64,000 nt of DNA from Clostridia bacterium (GTDB taxonomy: Bacteria > Bacillota > Clostridia > Oscillospirales > Acutalibacteraceae): NCBI GenBank assembly GCA_017435385.1, contig JAFSFB010000015.1, forward strand, positions 1 through 64,000. The letters run 5' to 3'. Below, in pieces: positions 26,322-34,777 of the stretch (positions are counted from its first letter, which is position 1; the number at the start of each line of letters is the position of its first letter). Under the pieces are notes generated by a model that was not told the origin of the DNA, did no database searches, and saw nothing but the letters and a program-made list of their open reading frames with translations. The position numbers were made by a program, and so were the translations under genes.

Positions 26322-26355
26322 AAAAACTCCGGGGAATCATTCCTCGGAGTTTTTG
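26322..26355. terminator. Bidirectional terminator between XRE and trmD
   Basis: The arms ACTCCG and CGGAGT plus four further pairs form a stem with flanking A and T runs (26322-26331 to 26345-26354). The trmD stop codon lies inside the hairpin. Confidence 0.8.
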
Positions 26356-27074
26356 ATTTTATCCAGATATTCTTTATCTTTTTTTGTAAGTTCCGCTTTT
26401 TCGAGCATATCGGGTCTGCGTTCAAGAGTGCGCTTCAGACTCTGCTCTCTCTGCCATTTCTGAATGTTGGCATGATGCCCCGAAATGAGAACCTCGGGAA
26501 CCTTTTCGCCGTGCCATTCAAAAGGTCTTGTATACTGCGGATGCTCCAAAAGCCCCGAATAATGGCTCTCGAGCGTGAAAGCATCCTCGTTCGCAAGAAC
26601 GCCGGGAAGCATTCTCGAAATGCTGTCTGCAACGATCAGCGCAGGCAGCTCACCGCCCGTTAAAACATAATCGCCGACGGAAATCTCTTCGTCAACGATT
26701 TCGTCAATAACACGCTGGTCAATGCCCTCATAATGCCCGCAAAGAAGCGCAACATTCTCGAGCTTTGCAAGCTCCTTGACACGCTCCTGCGTTAAGGTTT
26801 TGCCCTGCGGCGACATATAAATCAGATGCGGTCTTGCTCCGATCTCATCGCAGAGAGCCTTGAAGCAGTCATATATGGGCTGAGTCTGCATTATCATACC
26901 CGTGCCGCCGCCGTAAGGCGCATCGTCAACACGGTTATGCTTATCGAGAGTATAATCACGGATATTTCTGCAATTGATCTCAACGAAGCCGTTTTCCCTT
27001 GCCCTGCCGATAATGCTCTCATTCAGAACGCTCATGCACATTTCGGGAAAAAGGGTTAAAATATCAATCCTCAT
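26337..27074 (-). CDS. trmD: tRNA (guanosine(37)-N1)-methyltransferase
   Basis: 245 residues with the SPOUT knot: [14 protein letters not shown] and [15 protein letters not shown]. It puts m1G37 on tRNAs. The ATG at 27074 lies inside the last codons of rimM (11-nt overlap), and a TTG three codons earlier is an alternative. The end abuts a bidirectional terminator; rplS is not found downstream, unlike in many Firmicutes. Confidence 0.95.
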   Translation of the reverse strand: MRIDILTLFPEMCMSVLNESIIGRARENGFVEINCRNIRDYTLDKHNRVDDAPYGGGTGMIMQTQPIYDCFKALCDEIGARPHLIYMSPQGKTLTQERVKELAKLENVALLCGHYEGIDQRVIDEIVDEEISVGDYVLTGGELPALIVADSISRMLPGVLANEDAFTLESHYSGLLEHPQYTRPFEWHGEKVPEVLISGHHANIQKWQREQSLKRTLERRPDMLEKAELTKKDKEYLDKIKNSEE

Positions 27075-27582
27075 CGTCAAATATACCTTTCAGCGGTCTG
27101 ATCGTCACTTTATCTGCGGCAACATCGGTTTCGACAACAACATCGGGAATGGCGGGGATGAGATACTCCCTGCCGTTTTTCGTTATGTGCCAGACATCGT
27201 TTGCGCCCGTCTGACTGACATCGGTCAGCTCTCCGTAGCAGATTTCTTCGTTATCCGCATCGAAAACCTTGCAGCCGATAAGCTCCGCAATGAAGAACTT
27301 GTTTCTCGGGAGCTTCGCATCGCTGCGCTTCATGAAAAGAACCTTACCCCGAAGCTTCTGCGCCGCCTCGACGGTTTCAACCCCGTTAATTCTGAGTAAA
27401 ACAATGTTGCCGTGCGGTCTTGCAGACTTGATCTGCACCGCACAGCCTTCATTGCTGTCAAAATATAAGGTTTTGAATTTAGCCATATAATCGGGAGAGT
27501 CGCACCAGGGGTTGACACGCAATTCGCCTCTGACTCCGTGAGTGCCGACTATTTCACCGATTTCAAGAAATTCCTTAATCAA
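27064..27582 (-). CDS. rimM: 16S rRNA maturation protein RimM
   Basis: 172 residues with the [17 protein letters not shown] start and PRC-barrel end; binds ribosomal protein S19 and helps 30S assembly. Coupled to khpA upstream (its start overlaps the khpA end by 8 nt) and to trmD downstream. Confidence 0.93.
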   Translation of the reverse strand: MIKEFLEIGEIVGTHGVRGELRVNPWCDSPDYMAKFKTLYFDSNEGCAVQIKSARPHGNIVLLRINGVETVEAAQKLRGKVLFMKRSDAKLPRNKFFIAELIGCKVFDADNEEICYGELTDVSQTGANDVWHITKNGREYLIPAIPDVVVETDVAADKVTIRPLKGIFDDED

Positions 27583-27808
27583 TTTCGACTGTTACCTTTG
27601 CATCCTGGCGGGTTGCGGCTGCACGCATGACCGTGCGGATAGCCTTTGCAATCCTGCCCTGCTTACCTATAACTCTTCCCATGTCGTTCTCGCTGACATG
27701 AAGGTGATAAACAACGCTTCCGTCCTCAGCGGGCTCGTCCACGGTAACGGTTACTGCCTCGGGCTCTTCAACAAGGCCCTGAGCAATGCTGACAAGTAAA
27801 TCTTTCAT
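27575..27808 (-). CDS. khpA: KH-domain RNA-binding protein KhpA
   Basis: 77 residues from ATG at 27808 after GAGGTAAG. One KH domain with the GxxG loop in MGRVIGKQGRIAKAIRT. KhpA pairs with KhpB/Jag, also present here at 57675, and binds many RNAs. It lies in its usual place between rpsP and rimM. Confidence 0.93.
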   Translation of the reverse strand: MKDLLVSIAQGLVEEPEAVTVTVDEPAEDGSVVYHLHVSENDMGRVIGKQGRIAKAIRTVMRAAATRQDAKVTVEID

Positions 27809-27833
27809 TAGCTTACCTCGCAAAAACCGTTAA

Positions 27834-28076
27834 TTAAAGAACGCCTTCTTTTTTGAGAATAGCCTTAACGGTATCTGTGGGCTGTGCGCCGTTAGCGATC
27901 CACTGCTTTGCCTTTTCAGCGTCTACCTTAACTTCTGTAGGAGTAGCTGTGGGGTTGTAGGTGCCGATCTCTTCGATGAATCTGCCGTCACGGGGATATC
28001 TTGAATCCGCAACAACGATACGATAGAAAGGAGCTTTCTTTGCGCCCATACGGCGAAGTCTGATTTTTACTGCCAT
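27834..28076 (-). CDS. rpsP: 30S ribosomal protein S16
   Basis: 80 residues beginning [19 protein letters not shown]; start at 28076 after GGAGGAA. The standard neighbour of ffh and trmD. Confidence 0.97.
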   Translation of the reverse strand: MAVKIRLRRMGAKKAPFYRIVVADSRYPRDGRFIEEIGTYNPTATPTEVKVDAEKAKQWIANGAQPTDTVKAILKKEGVL

Positions 28077-28142
28077 TTTGATTTCCTCCAAAATATATAA
28101 AATTAAATTGTATATAATGCAAAGTCCCGATTAACGGACCTG

Positions 28143-29504
28143 TTACATTCCGAACTGTGAGGGATCGAAGCCCTTGGGCATCCGGAAGCTTTGCTTCCTT
28201 CTGCGCTTGCCGCCCTTTTTGCCGCCCATCTGCTTGAACATCTTCTGCATCTGTTTAAACTGACTGAGCAGGCGGTTGACATCCTCAATGCTCTGTCCGC
28301 AGCCGAGAGCAATTCTCTTTTTGCGTGAGGGATTGATTATGTCGGGGTTTGTGCGTTCCTTTTCGGTCATCGAGAGGATGATCGCCTTCATTCTGTCGAA
28401 CTTACGCTCGTCAACCTCGATATCCTTCGCCTTGTTTCCGATTCCGGGAATCATGGCAAGCATATCCTGAATGGAACCCATTTTGCGGATCTGATCGAAC
28501 TGATCCATCAGATCGTTAAGGTCGAATTTATTCTGAAGAAGCTTCTTTTCAAGCTCCTCGGCCTTCTTTTCGTCGATTGCCATTTCAGCCTTCTCGATAA
28601 GCGAAAGAACATCGCCCATGCCGAGAATTCTGGAAGCCATTCTGTCGGGATGGAAGGCATCAAGCTGGTCAAGCTTTTCACCCATACCGACAAACTTGAT
28701 GGGCTTGCCCGTTACGGCTCTTGCAGAAAGAGCTGCACCGCCTCGGGTGTCACCGTCCATCTTCGTGAGAATAAGACCGTCGATGCCGAGTGCACCGTCA
28801 AACGAGGTTGCAACATTAACGGCATCCTGACCTGTCATCGCATCAACAACGAGAAGAATCTCATGAGGCTTGACCTCCGCCTTGACGGATTTGAGCTCAT
28901 TCATCAGCTCCTCATCGATATGCAGACGGCCCGCCGTGTCAAGAATGACATAGTCATTTCCGTGGTCTTTTGCAAAATTGACAGCCTCTCTTGCGATCGT
29001 GACGGGATCGGTCTGTCCCTTTTCAAAAACGGGAACATCAACCTGCTCGCCGACAACCTGAAGCTGTTTGATGGCAGCAGGTCTGTAAATATCGCAGGCA
29101 ACGAGAAGCGGTCTGTGGTTTTCTTTTTTAAGCTTTAACGCAAGCTTTGCGCAGTGAGTTGTTTTACCCGAGCCCTGCAGACCGCACATGAGAACAACTG
29201 TCGGCGGATGGTTTGCATAGGCAAGGCGGCTGTTTGTTCCGCCCATGAGAGCAACAAGCTCTTCACGCACTATCTTGATAACCATCTGCGAGGGAGTCAG
29301 GCTTTCCATAACCTTTTCGCCGATGGCTTTTTCGGTTACCGTGTTTGTGAAGTCCTTGGCAACCTTATAGTTTACGTCTGCCTCGAGAAGCGCCATACGG
29401 ACCTCACGCATTGCACTGCGGACATCCGACTCGGTCAGACTGCCCTTGCTTCTCAGATTTTTGAACGCAGATTCGAGTCTTTCGGAAAGACCTTCAAATG
29501 CCAA
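28143..29504 (-). CDS. ffh: Signal recognition particle protein Ffh
   Basis: 453 residues. N domain, then GTPase motifs GLQGSGKTTHCAKLA, DTAGRLHIDEEL and TKMDGDTRGG, and a C-terminal M domain ending in a basic GKRRRKQSFR stretch. TTG at 29504 is seven bases after AGAGGTG, and begins the usual AFEGLSERL; GTG at 29513 overlaps that site. It pairs with FtsY (53365-54288). Confidence 0.95.
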   Translation of the reverse strand: MAFEGLSERLESAFKNLRSKGSLTESDVRSAMREVRMALLEADVNYKVAKDFTNTVTEKAIGEKVMESLTPSQMVIKIVREELVALMGGTNSRLAYANHPPTVVLMCGLQGSGKTTHCAKLALKLKKENHRPLLVACDIYRPAAIKQLQVVGEQVDVPVFEKGQTDPVTIAREAVNFAKDHGNDYVILDTAGRLHIDEELMNELKSVKAEVKPHEILLVVDAMTGQDAVNVATSFDGALGIDGLILTKMDGDTRGGAALSARAVTGKPIKFVGMGEKLDQLDAFHPDRMASRILGMGDVLSLIEKAEMAIDEKKAEELEKKLLQNKFDLNDLMDQFDQIRKMGSIQDMLAMIPGIGNKAKDIEVDERKFDRMKAIILSMTEKERTNPDIINPSRKKRIALGCGQSIEDVNRLLSQFKQMQKMFKQMGGKKGGKRRRKQSFRMPKGFDPSQFGM

Positions 29505-29552
29505 AGCTTTCACCTCTTTTTCTTAAATAATATTTATACTTTTGATATCGCA

Positions 29553-29918
29553 TCAGCTTTCGAGCATTGTCATCGCCGCCGCTTTGATGCGAACGCTGAA
29601 ATCGTTGATTTCCTTTGAAAGGCTGTGGCGCAGATTATATTCTGCGATCTGGTTTGAAACCTCGATAATCTCGCTGAGCCCCGACTTTATCTCTTCATAA
29701 CGCTTTGCCATTCCAAGGCGGGCTTCCATATCCTGAAGCTGAGTTTCAGCTCTCTTGATCGCATCCCTGACACCCTGACGGGTGATACCCTCGTTTTCGG
29801 CAATTTCAGAAAGAGAGAGGTCATCATTATAATAGTATTCCAAAAAATCACGCTGCTTTGCCGTGAGCATTTCTCCGTAGAAATCAATGAGCACAGCCAT
29901 TTCATAATTCTTTGCCAC
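29553..29918 (-). CDS. ylxM: YlxM/UPF0122-family HTH protein
   Basis: 121 residues with a sigma-region-4-like HTH (LTAKQRDFLEYYYNDDLSLSEIAENEGITRQ starts, shown as 10-30) and a helical C-terminus. GTG start at 29918 follows AAAGGAGG. It is first in the SRP operon and may modulate SRP function or expression; the exact role is not settled. Confidence 0.88.
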   Translation of the reverse strand: MAKNYEMAVLIDFYGEMLTAKQRDFLEYYYNDDLSLSEIAENEGITRQGVRDAIKRAETQLQDMEARLGMAKRYEEIKSGLSEIIEVSNQIAEYNLRHSLSKEINDFSVRIKAAAMTMLES

Positions 29919-30020
29919 TTGACACCCTCCTTTCCGTCAATTTTTGCGGTATTTTCTTAAAAAAGAGCAAAAATCAAGGCGGTTGTTAATTCAGCCGTGA
30001 TACGGTCAGAAAAAACAGCC

Positions 30021-30050
30021 GACCTGTAAAGTATCTTTGCTTTACAGGTC
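30021..30050 (-). promoter_or_regulatory. Hairpin in the leader of the SRP operon mRNA
   Basis: An 11-bp perfect stem (30021-30031 with 30040-30050) starts only a few bases after the expected transcription start, followed on the minus strand by GGCTGTTTTTT. It could be an attenuator or a 5' stabilising element of the ylxM-ffh operon; the leader is about 128 nt long. Confidence 0.5.
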
Positions 30051-30053
30051 AGT

Positions 30054-30082
30054 ATTATACTAAAAATATATCCGATTGTCAA
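30054..30082 (-). promoter_or_regulatory. Consensus sigma-A promoter of the ylxM-ffh-rpsP-khpA-rimM-trmD operon
   Basis: Minus strand TTGACA (30082-30077), 17 nt, TATAAT (30059-30054): a perfect match to both boxes. Confidence 0.9.
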
Positions 30083-30110
30083 GTGTAATTTTTGCTGTTT
30101 TGAGGGGTGG

Positions 30111-30227
30111 TTTTCCACACTTTTCTCACCTTTTTGACAGAAAAAAAGTGGAATTTCAATCTGTTGTGGAAAAAACAAGTGTTTGGCACAAGATATATCC
30201 ACTTTTCCACAATTTAAAAGTGGAAAA
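30111..30227. other. Cluster of DnaA-box-like sites in a 422-nt gene gap
   Basis: The gap 29919-30340 holds no gene. Between 30111 and 30227 lie TTTTCCACA at 30111-30119, TGTGGAAAA at 30165-30173, TTTTCCACA at 30203-30211 (each one mismatch from TTATCCACA), and weaker ATATCCACT (30194-30202) and AGTGGAAAA (30219-30227) copies, in AT-rich DNA. This could be a DnaA-binding region (origin, titration site or promoter control), or an AT-rich chance cluster. Confidence 0.4.
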
Positions 30228-30256
30228 CTTTTTAACACGCCCTCGGTGTTCCGTTT

Positions 30257-30280
30257 TTGTAAAGCACATCAGCTTTACAA
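30257..30280. repeat. Palindrome TTGTAAAGC/GCTTTACAA
   Basis: A perfect 9-bp inverted repeat with a 6-nt loop. It shares TGTAAAG...CTTTACA with the hairpin at 30021-30050, so related palindromes flank the DnaA-box-like cluster on both sides. Neither has a T-run on the mutS2 side. Confidence 0.55.
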
Positions 30281-30340
30281 AGCGTATAATTTCGCTGAAA
30301 AACACAGCTTTTCACATTAAAAACAACCGTTTTTCCGTTA

Positions 30341-32734
30341 TCATTTGAGTGTGACGATCGTAACACCGTCCTCGCCCTCTCCGTAGACACCGAGCCTGCT
30401 CGATTTAACGAAGGGCGAAGCCTTGAGATACCTCGTTACGGCACTCCTGAGAGCCCCTGTGCCCTTGCCGTGGACAACGGTAAACTCGTTGAGTCCCGTG
30501 CGCAGACCCTGGTCAATGAAGCGGTCAAGCTCGATAAGGCATTCGTCAATCGTCATTCCCCTCAGGTCGAGTCTTGTTGACGCCGCCATATTCAGACGGC
30601 TGTCACCCTGAAGCTTCGGCGTTGATTTAAGCTCCTTTTTCTTGGGAGCATTCTCGCAAAGGCGAAGATTTGACAGCTTGACTCTCGTTTTGATAGAGCC
30701 TGCCTGCACCTCAACATTTCCGTTTTTGTCTGCAGGAGAAATAACCTTTGCGGTCTTTCCGATATCTCTGATAATAACCGTATCGCCTGCAACAAGAGCT
30801 CTGGGCAGAACATAGTTTCCGTCATCGTCGTCAATTCCGATAACGGGGTCGGCGGCGGAATCAATTGCGTCAACGCCCTTTCTGACCATCGCCTTTGCAC
30901 GCCTTGCAAGCTCGGCGGCATCCTTCGTCTTCTGCTGTTCCTTTTTGAGCTTTTCGAGCTCCTGCAAGAGAGCATACGCTTCTCTCTTGGCGGATTCGAC
31001 AACCCTGAGAGCCTGCGAGCGTGCCTTTTCCATTTCCTGCTCACGGAGCTTCGAGATATCATCCTTGAGCTTTTCCGCCTCAGCCTTTTCTTTGGCAGCC
31101 TTATCGGAAAGCTCCCTCGCTCTGTCAAATTCGCTCTCCATTTTGACTCTTGTTTCTTCAAGGCGGTCAACGACCGTTTCAAACTCCTTGTTTTCAACCG
31201 AAACGAGCTCCTGAGCTCTGGCGATGACGGATTTATCAAGTCCGAGTCTGTCGCTGATGGCAAGAGCATTCGATTTGCCGGGTACGCCTATAAGCAGACG
31301 GTAGGTCGGTCTGAGCGTTGCAACATCGAACTCACAGCAGCCGTTTTCGACTCTCGGAGTTTCAAGAGCATACGCTTTAAGCTCCGCATAATGGGTTGTT
31401 GCGGCGATTTTTGCGCCCTTTTCGTGAAGCGCTTCAAGCACAGCCATGGCAAGAGCGGCACCCTCAACGGGGTCCGTGCCTGCGCCGAGCTCGTCAATGA
31501 GAACAAGACTGCCCTCGCCCGCTTTGTTCAATATACTTATTATATTCGTCATATGAGCGGAGAAGGTCGAGAGCGACTGCTCGATCGACTGCTCATCGCC
31601 GATATCGGAAAGGATCTCGGTGAAAACCGAAATCTCGCTTCTGTCGCCTGCGGGGATCATGAGTCCGCACATCGCCATCATCGAAAGCAGACCGATCGTT
31701 TTGATCGAAACGGTCTTACCGCCCGTGTTGGGTCCCGTAATAACAAGGGTGTCAAAATCCTTGCCGAGGTTTATGTCAACGGGCACGACCTTTTTCGGGT
31801 CGATAAGGGGATGCCTTGCCTGCCTGAGATCGACGATACCTTTATCGTTGAGGATCGGCGGACAGCCCTTGATGCTGTAGGCATACTGTGCCTTGGCAAA
31901 AATGAGGTTGAGCTCGAGAGCGCATTCATAGCTGTTCTTGATGCTCTGCGCAAAATCGCCTGCGGAAGCCGAAAGCTCAAAAAGAATGCGTTCGATCTCT
32001 TCTCTTTCTTTGGACTGAAGAACACGGATTTCGTTGTTCGCCTCAACGACTGCAAGCGGCTCGATAAAGACCGTTGCGCCGCTCGACGAGGTATCGTGAA
32101 CAAGTCCTGCGACCTCGCTGCGGTATTCGTTTTTGACGGGAACAACATATCTGCCGTTTCGCTGAGTGATGATGTTTTCCTGCAGATATTTTGAATGGGA
32201 CTGGGAACGGGTGAACTTTTCGAGCTGTTCCCTGACCTTGGATTCCTGAACTCTGATCTTTCTTCTGATATCCGCAAGAGTCGGAGATGCATTGTCCGAA
32301 ATTTCGTCCTCAGAAATAATCGCATTGAAAATTGCGGATTCAAGGAATCTGTTGGGCATGAGCGCATTAAAAAGCGGGTCGAGAACGCTCTGCACGCCCG
32401 CATTCGATGCACGCCATTGAGAGAGAGTTCTGATAACTCTCAGAACGCCGCCGATGTCAAGCAGCTCCTTTGTGTTCAGAACGCTGCCTGCATTGGCTCT
32501 GCTGAGAGCATTGTTGACATTTTTCAGTCCGCCGAAGGACGGACCGCCGAAACGGGCAAGAAGCATATGAGCATCCGCAGTCTGACTCTGCAGGGCTCTT
32601 GCAAGCTCAAGATTCGTTTCGGGCTTGAGGTGAAGCGCATTGTATCTCGCATCCTCGCAGCTCGTGAACTGAGCAAGCTTTTCGAGAACCTTGTCGAATT
32701 CAAGCGACTTCGCATGTTTATCAAAAAAATCCAT
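30341..32734 (-). CDS. mutS2: Endonuclease MutS2
   Basis: 797 residues. Clamp-like helical N-terminus, a MutS ATPase core (GPNTGGKTVSIKTIG, DELGAGTDPVEGAA), a coiled coil (about 520-620) and a C-terminal Smr domain with LDLRGMTIDECLIELD and HGKGTGALR. MutS2 acts on branched DNA and collided ribosomes. It has its own promoter and is not next to polX or uvrC. Confidence 0.95.
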   Translation of the reverse strand: MDFFDKHAKSLEFDKVLEKLAQFTSCEDARYNALHLKPETNLELARALQSQTADAHMLLARFGGPSFGGLKNVNNALSRANAGSVLNTKELLDIGGVLRVIRTLSQWRASNAGVQSVLDPLFNALMPNRFLESAIFNAIISEDEISDNASPTLADIRRKIRVQESKVREQLEKFTRSQSHSKYLQENIITQRNGRYVVPVKNEYRSEVAGLVHDTSSSGATVFIEPLAVVEANNEIRVLQSKEREEIERILFELSASAGDFAQSIKNSYECALELNLIFAKAQYAYSIKGCPPILNDKGIVDLRQARHPLIDPKKVVPVDINLGKDFDTLVITGPNTGGKTVSIKTIGLLSMMAMCGLMIPAGDRSEISVFTEILSDIGDEQSIEQSLSTFSAHMTNIISILNKAGEGSLVLIDELGAGTDPVEGAALAMAVLEALHEKGAKIAATTHYAELKAYALETPRVENGCCEFDVATLRPTYRLLIGVPGKSNALAISDRLGLDKSVIARAQELVSVENKEFETVVDRLEETRVKMESEFDRARELSDKAAKEKAEAEKLKDDISKLREQEMEKARSQALRVVESAKREAYALLQELEKLKKEQQKTKDAAELARRAKAMVRKGVDAIDSAADPVIGIDDDDGNYVLPRALVAGDTVIIRDIGKTAKVISPADKNGNVEVQAGSIKTRVKLSNLRLCENAPKKKELKSTPKLQGDSRLNMAASTRLDLRGMTIDECLIELDRFIDQGLRTGLNEFTVVHGKGTGALRSAVTRYLKASPFVKSSRLGVYGEGEDGVTIVTLK

Positions 32735-32785
32735 TGTTTATTCCTCTTTTTATTCTTGCAAAAAAGTATTTATCCATTACAAATA

Positions 32786-32814
32786 ATTGTATCATACATG
32801 CATTGAAATGGCAA
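32786..32814 (-). promoter_or_regulatory. Promoter of mutS2
   Basis: TTGCCA (32814-32809), 17 nt, TACAAT (32791-32786) on the minus strand, about 52 nt before the ATG at 32734. Confidence 0.65.
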
Positions 32815-32820
32815 GATATT

Positions 32821-32857
32821 AAAAACAGCAAGCTGTGCCCGAATCCTCAGGCACAGC
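32821..32857 (-). terminator. Terminator of the lipoprotein gene at 32866
   Basis: GGCACAGC (32850-32857) and GCTGTGCC (32832-32839) form an 8-bp stem, with a T-run on the minus strand after a few bases. Confidence 0.75.
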
Positions 32858-32865
32858 CCTTTTAA

Positions 32866-33675
32866 TCATCTGCCGTATTCGTCTATATTCTTCCACTTGA
32901 TCTCAACGGGCTTTGCATCCCCCTCGATTTCGGCACGCAGACGGTCAAATTCCTCGGCGGTGATTTCTTTTTCTTCCACTTTAAAAAAGAGTTCATATTC
33001 TCGGTTAAATCCTGTTTTGTCGCTCTTAAATTCTGATATAGTTTCAGGATCCAGATATCTGTAATAATAATCATCACTTTGATTTTTCAGATTATAAAGA
33101 AACATCAGTTTACCGTCAAAAATTTTCACATAAAGATAACTCGGCAGATCCTGAGATCCCGAAACATATTTTATTAATCCGTTATCAAGAATTGAACGCT
33201 CCAGAATTGACTCGTCCCGCCACCATGACATAATATCTAACTTAACCGCTTTGTTATCCTTTAATGTATAAATTTCGGTTATCAGAACCTCTATTTCATA
33301 AGGACGCTCAACATTCTGAACTCCACCAATAACATACGGTTCACCAATTAACAATTCTTCTATGCCGTTGCCGTCAATATCATAAATGTAATAATAATCT
33401 TCACTTTTAAATCCATCTTCAGGAAATTTTGAATAATAATCAATCGTTTGGTTATACTTTTCTTTTATGATATACGAATACGGATCATCGGGATTTGTTT
33501 TTATTTCAACCGTAACATATTCTTTAGTTGATTGTGTTTTATCCGAAACTATTGATTGTTGAACACCGTTGTTATCAGTTGACAATGTAGTTGCAAGTTC
33601 ATTCTTTGCGTTGTTTCCGCAGGAACATAAGAACACCATTACAAGACAAATAAATATAATAATTGTTCTTTTCAT
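32866..33675 (-). CDS. Lipoprotein of unknown function
   Basis: 269 residues with a lipobox VFLCSCGN (about 19-23), so membrane-anchored outside the cell. A Thr/Ser-rich linker follows. The central DIDGNGIEELLIG resembles an FG-GAP/EF-like calcium loop used in beta-propeller or VCBS-type repeats, then ISEFKSDKTGFN. Codon use is noticeably more AT-rich than that of neighbours such as mutS2 and proA, which may mean recent acquisition. Flanked by its own terminator and no co-directional gene close by. Function not recognised. Confidence 0.7.
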   Translation of the reverse strand: MKRTIIIFICLVMVFLCSCGNNAKNELATTLSTDNNGVQQSIVSDKTQSTKEYVTVEIKTNPDDPYSYIIKEKYNQTIDYYSKFPEDGFKSEDYYYIYDIDGNGIEELLIGEPYVIGGVQNVERPYEIEVLITEIYTLKDNKAVKLDIMSWWRDESILERSILDNGLIKYVSGSQDLPSYLYVKIFDGKLMFLYNLKNQSDDYYYRYLDPETISEFKSDKTGFNREYELFFKVEEKEITAEEFDRLRAEIEGDAKPVEIKWKNIDEYGR

Positions 33676-33768
33676 AAAGTGCTCCCTCCTCTTGCATTCA
33701 TTATAGAAACTTTATTTTAACAGTTTATGTGAATAATATTAACAAACCGTATTTGTTTCAAATCAGAT

Positions 33769-33805
33769 ACTCCCGAAAAATCTCGTGCCAAGATCCTTCG
33801 GGAGT
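33769..33805 (-). terminator. Possible terminator of the proA operon
   Basis: ACTCCCGAA (33769-33777) pairs with TTCGGGAGT (33797-33805), a 19-nt loop. There is no clear T-run, so this is a weak call. Confidence 0.4.
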
Positions 33806-33813
33806 CGGGTGAA

Positions 33814-34755
33814 CTATTCCTCTTCGGTTGTGTTTTCCTCGGTTACGGCTTCGGTGGTTGATTCCTCTCCCGACACCGCCTCGCCCGTTGTTGCTTCGGG
33901 AACGAGCGTCACGATCTCCGTCACGGCAACGCCGCTTTCGTCGGTCACCTCTTCTCCGTTTTCATCCGTTACGGCAACCGCCGAGGTCTGAATTTCAGGC
34001 TGTGTCGGCACGGGAATGAGCTCCGTCGTGGTTTCGATTTCGGGCGGTCTTGTTGCAGGTGCGCTTCCGATAACCTCCTGACCGTCAACCGACTGAATCG
34101 AGGCGATATACATACCGCCGCTTCTCTCACGAAGCGTTATCTTCATATATTTGTCAGGCTCGGGGGCTTCGTAGCCCTCATCGGCAACCTGCGCCCACGC
34201 CTTGCTTCCGATATATCCGACGGAAAGAATGACCGAGCTTCCCTTTTCGTCAATTTCATAGACCTTGGGAGTATATGCGGATTCAACGCCCGTGATGGGA
34301 AGAATATAGCTTTTAAGCGCAGCATCATAGGTGATGTCATATGCGCTCATGTCTACTGTCGCATGCATCGAGGCAATATCGATCTCCGTTCCGAAAAGGC
34401 TGACGAAATATTTTTCGATATCCTCCTGCGGAACGACGATTCCGAAAACCTCACCCTCTGAATAGGGATATTTTTCCGTTCCCTCGTCGCTCATGAGAAG
34501 TGCCCATACGGCGCTGTTGAGAAGCTGTGAAACATCCGCCTGATTCAGGTCATCAAAGGGATCGGGGTCGAACATGACAACGGGTTCAAGCATCTGCTCA
34601 TATTTCAGCTTGTCTGCGCTGTCGTCCGTCATTTTCTTGATCGAATCGGCGGCAAATCTGACAGTCGAAACCGCTCCGACAACGGCAAGAATCAAAACGA
34701 TTATGCCTATCGGAAAAGCAAGCTTACTCCTGCCTTTTTTATTATTTTCTTTCAT
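33814..34755 (-). CDS. Membrane-anchored protein with Thr/Glu-rich tail
   Basis: 313 residues. One N-terminal helix (LAFPIGIIVLILAVVGAV) faces out; the middle part has beta strands (YIGSKAWAQVADEGY, KYMKITLRERSGGMYIASIQ), and the last 80 residues are a low-complexity Thr/Glu/Pro/Val tail, probably extended in the cell wall. I do not recognise the domain. It is the last gene of the FHA/M16/proB/proA operon, 22 nt after proA. Other envelope genes at 45-51 kb show similar TTE-rich linkers. Confidence 0.75.
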   Translation of the reverse strand: MKENNKKGRSKLAFPIGIIVLILAVVGAVSTVRFAADSIKKMTDDSADKLKYEQMLEPVVMFDPDPFDDLNQADVSQLLNSAVWALLMSDEGTEKYPYSEGEVFGIVVPQEDIEKYFVSLFGTEIDIASMHATVDMSAYDITYDAALKSYILPITGVESAYTPKVYEIDEKGSSVILSVGYIGSKAWAQVADEGYEAPEPDKYMKITLRERSGGMYIASIQSVDGQEVIGSAPATRPPEIETTTELIPVPTQPEIQTSAVAVTDENGEEVTDESGVAVTEIVTLVPEATTGEAVSGEESTTEAVTEENTTEEE

Positions 34756-34777
34756 TCCGATTCCTCCGTTTGCTGAT

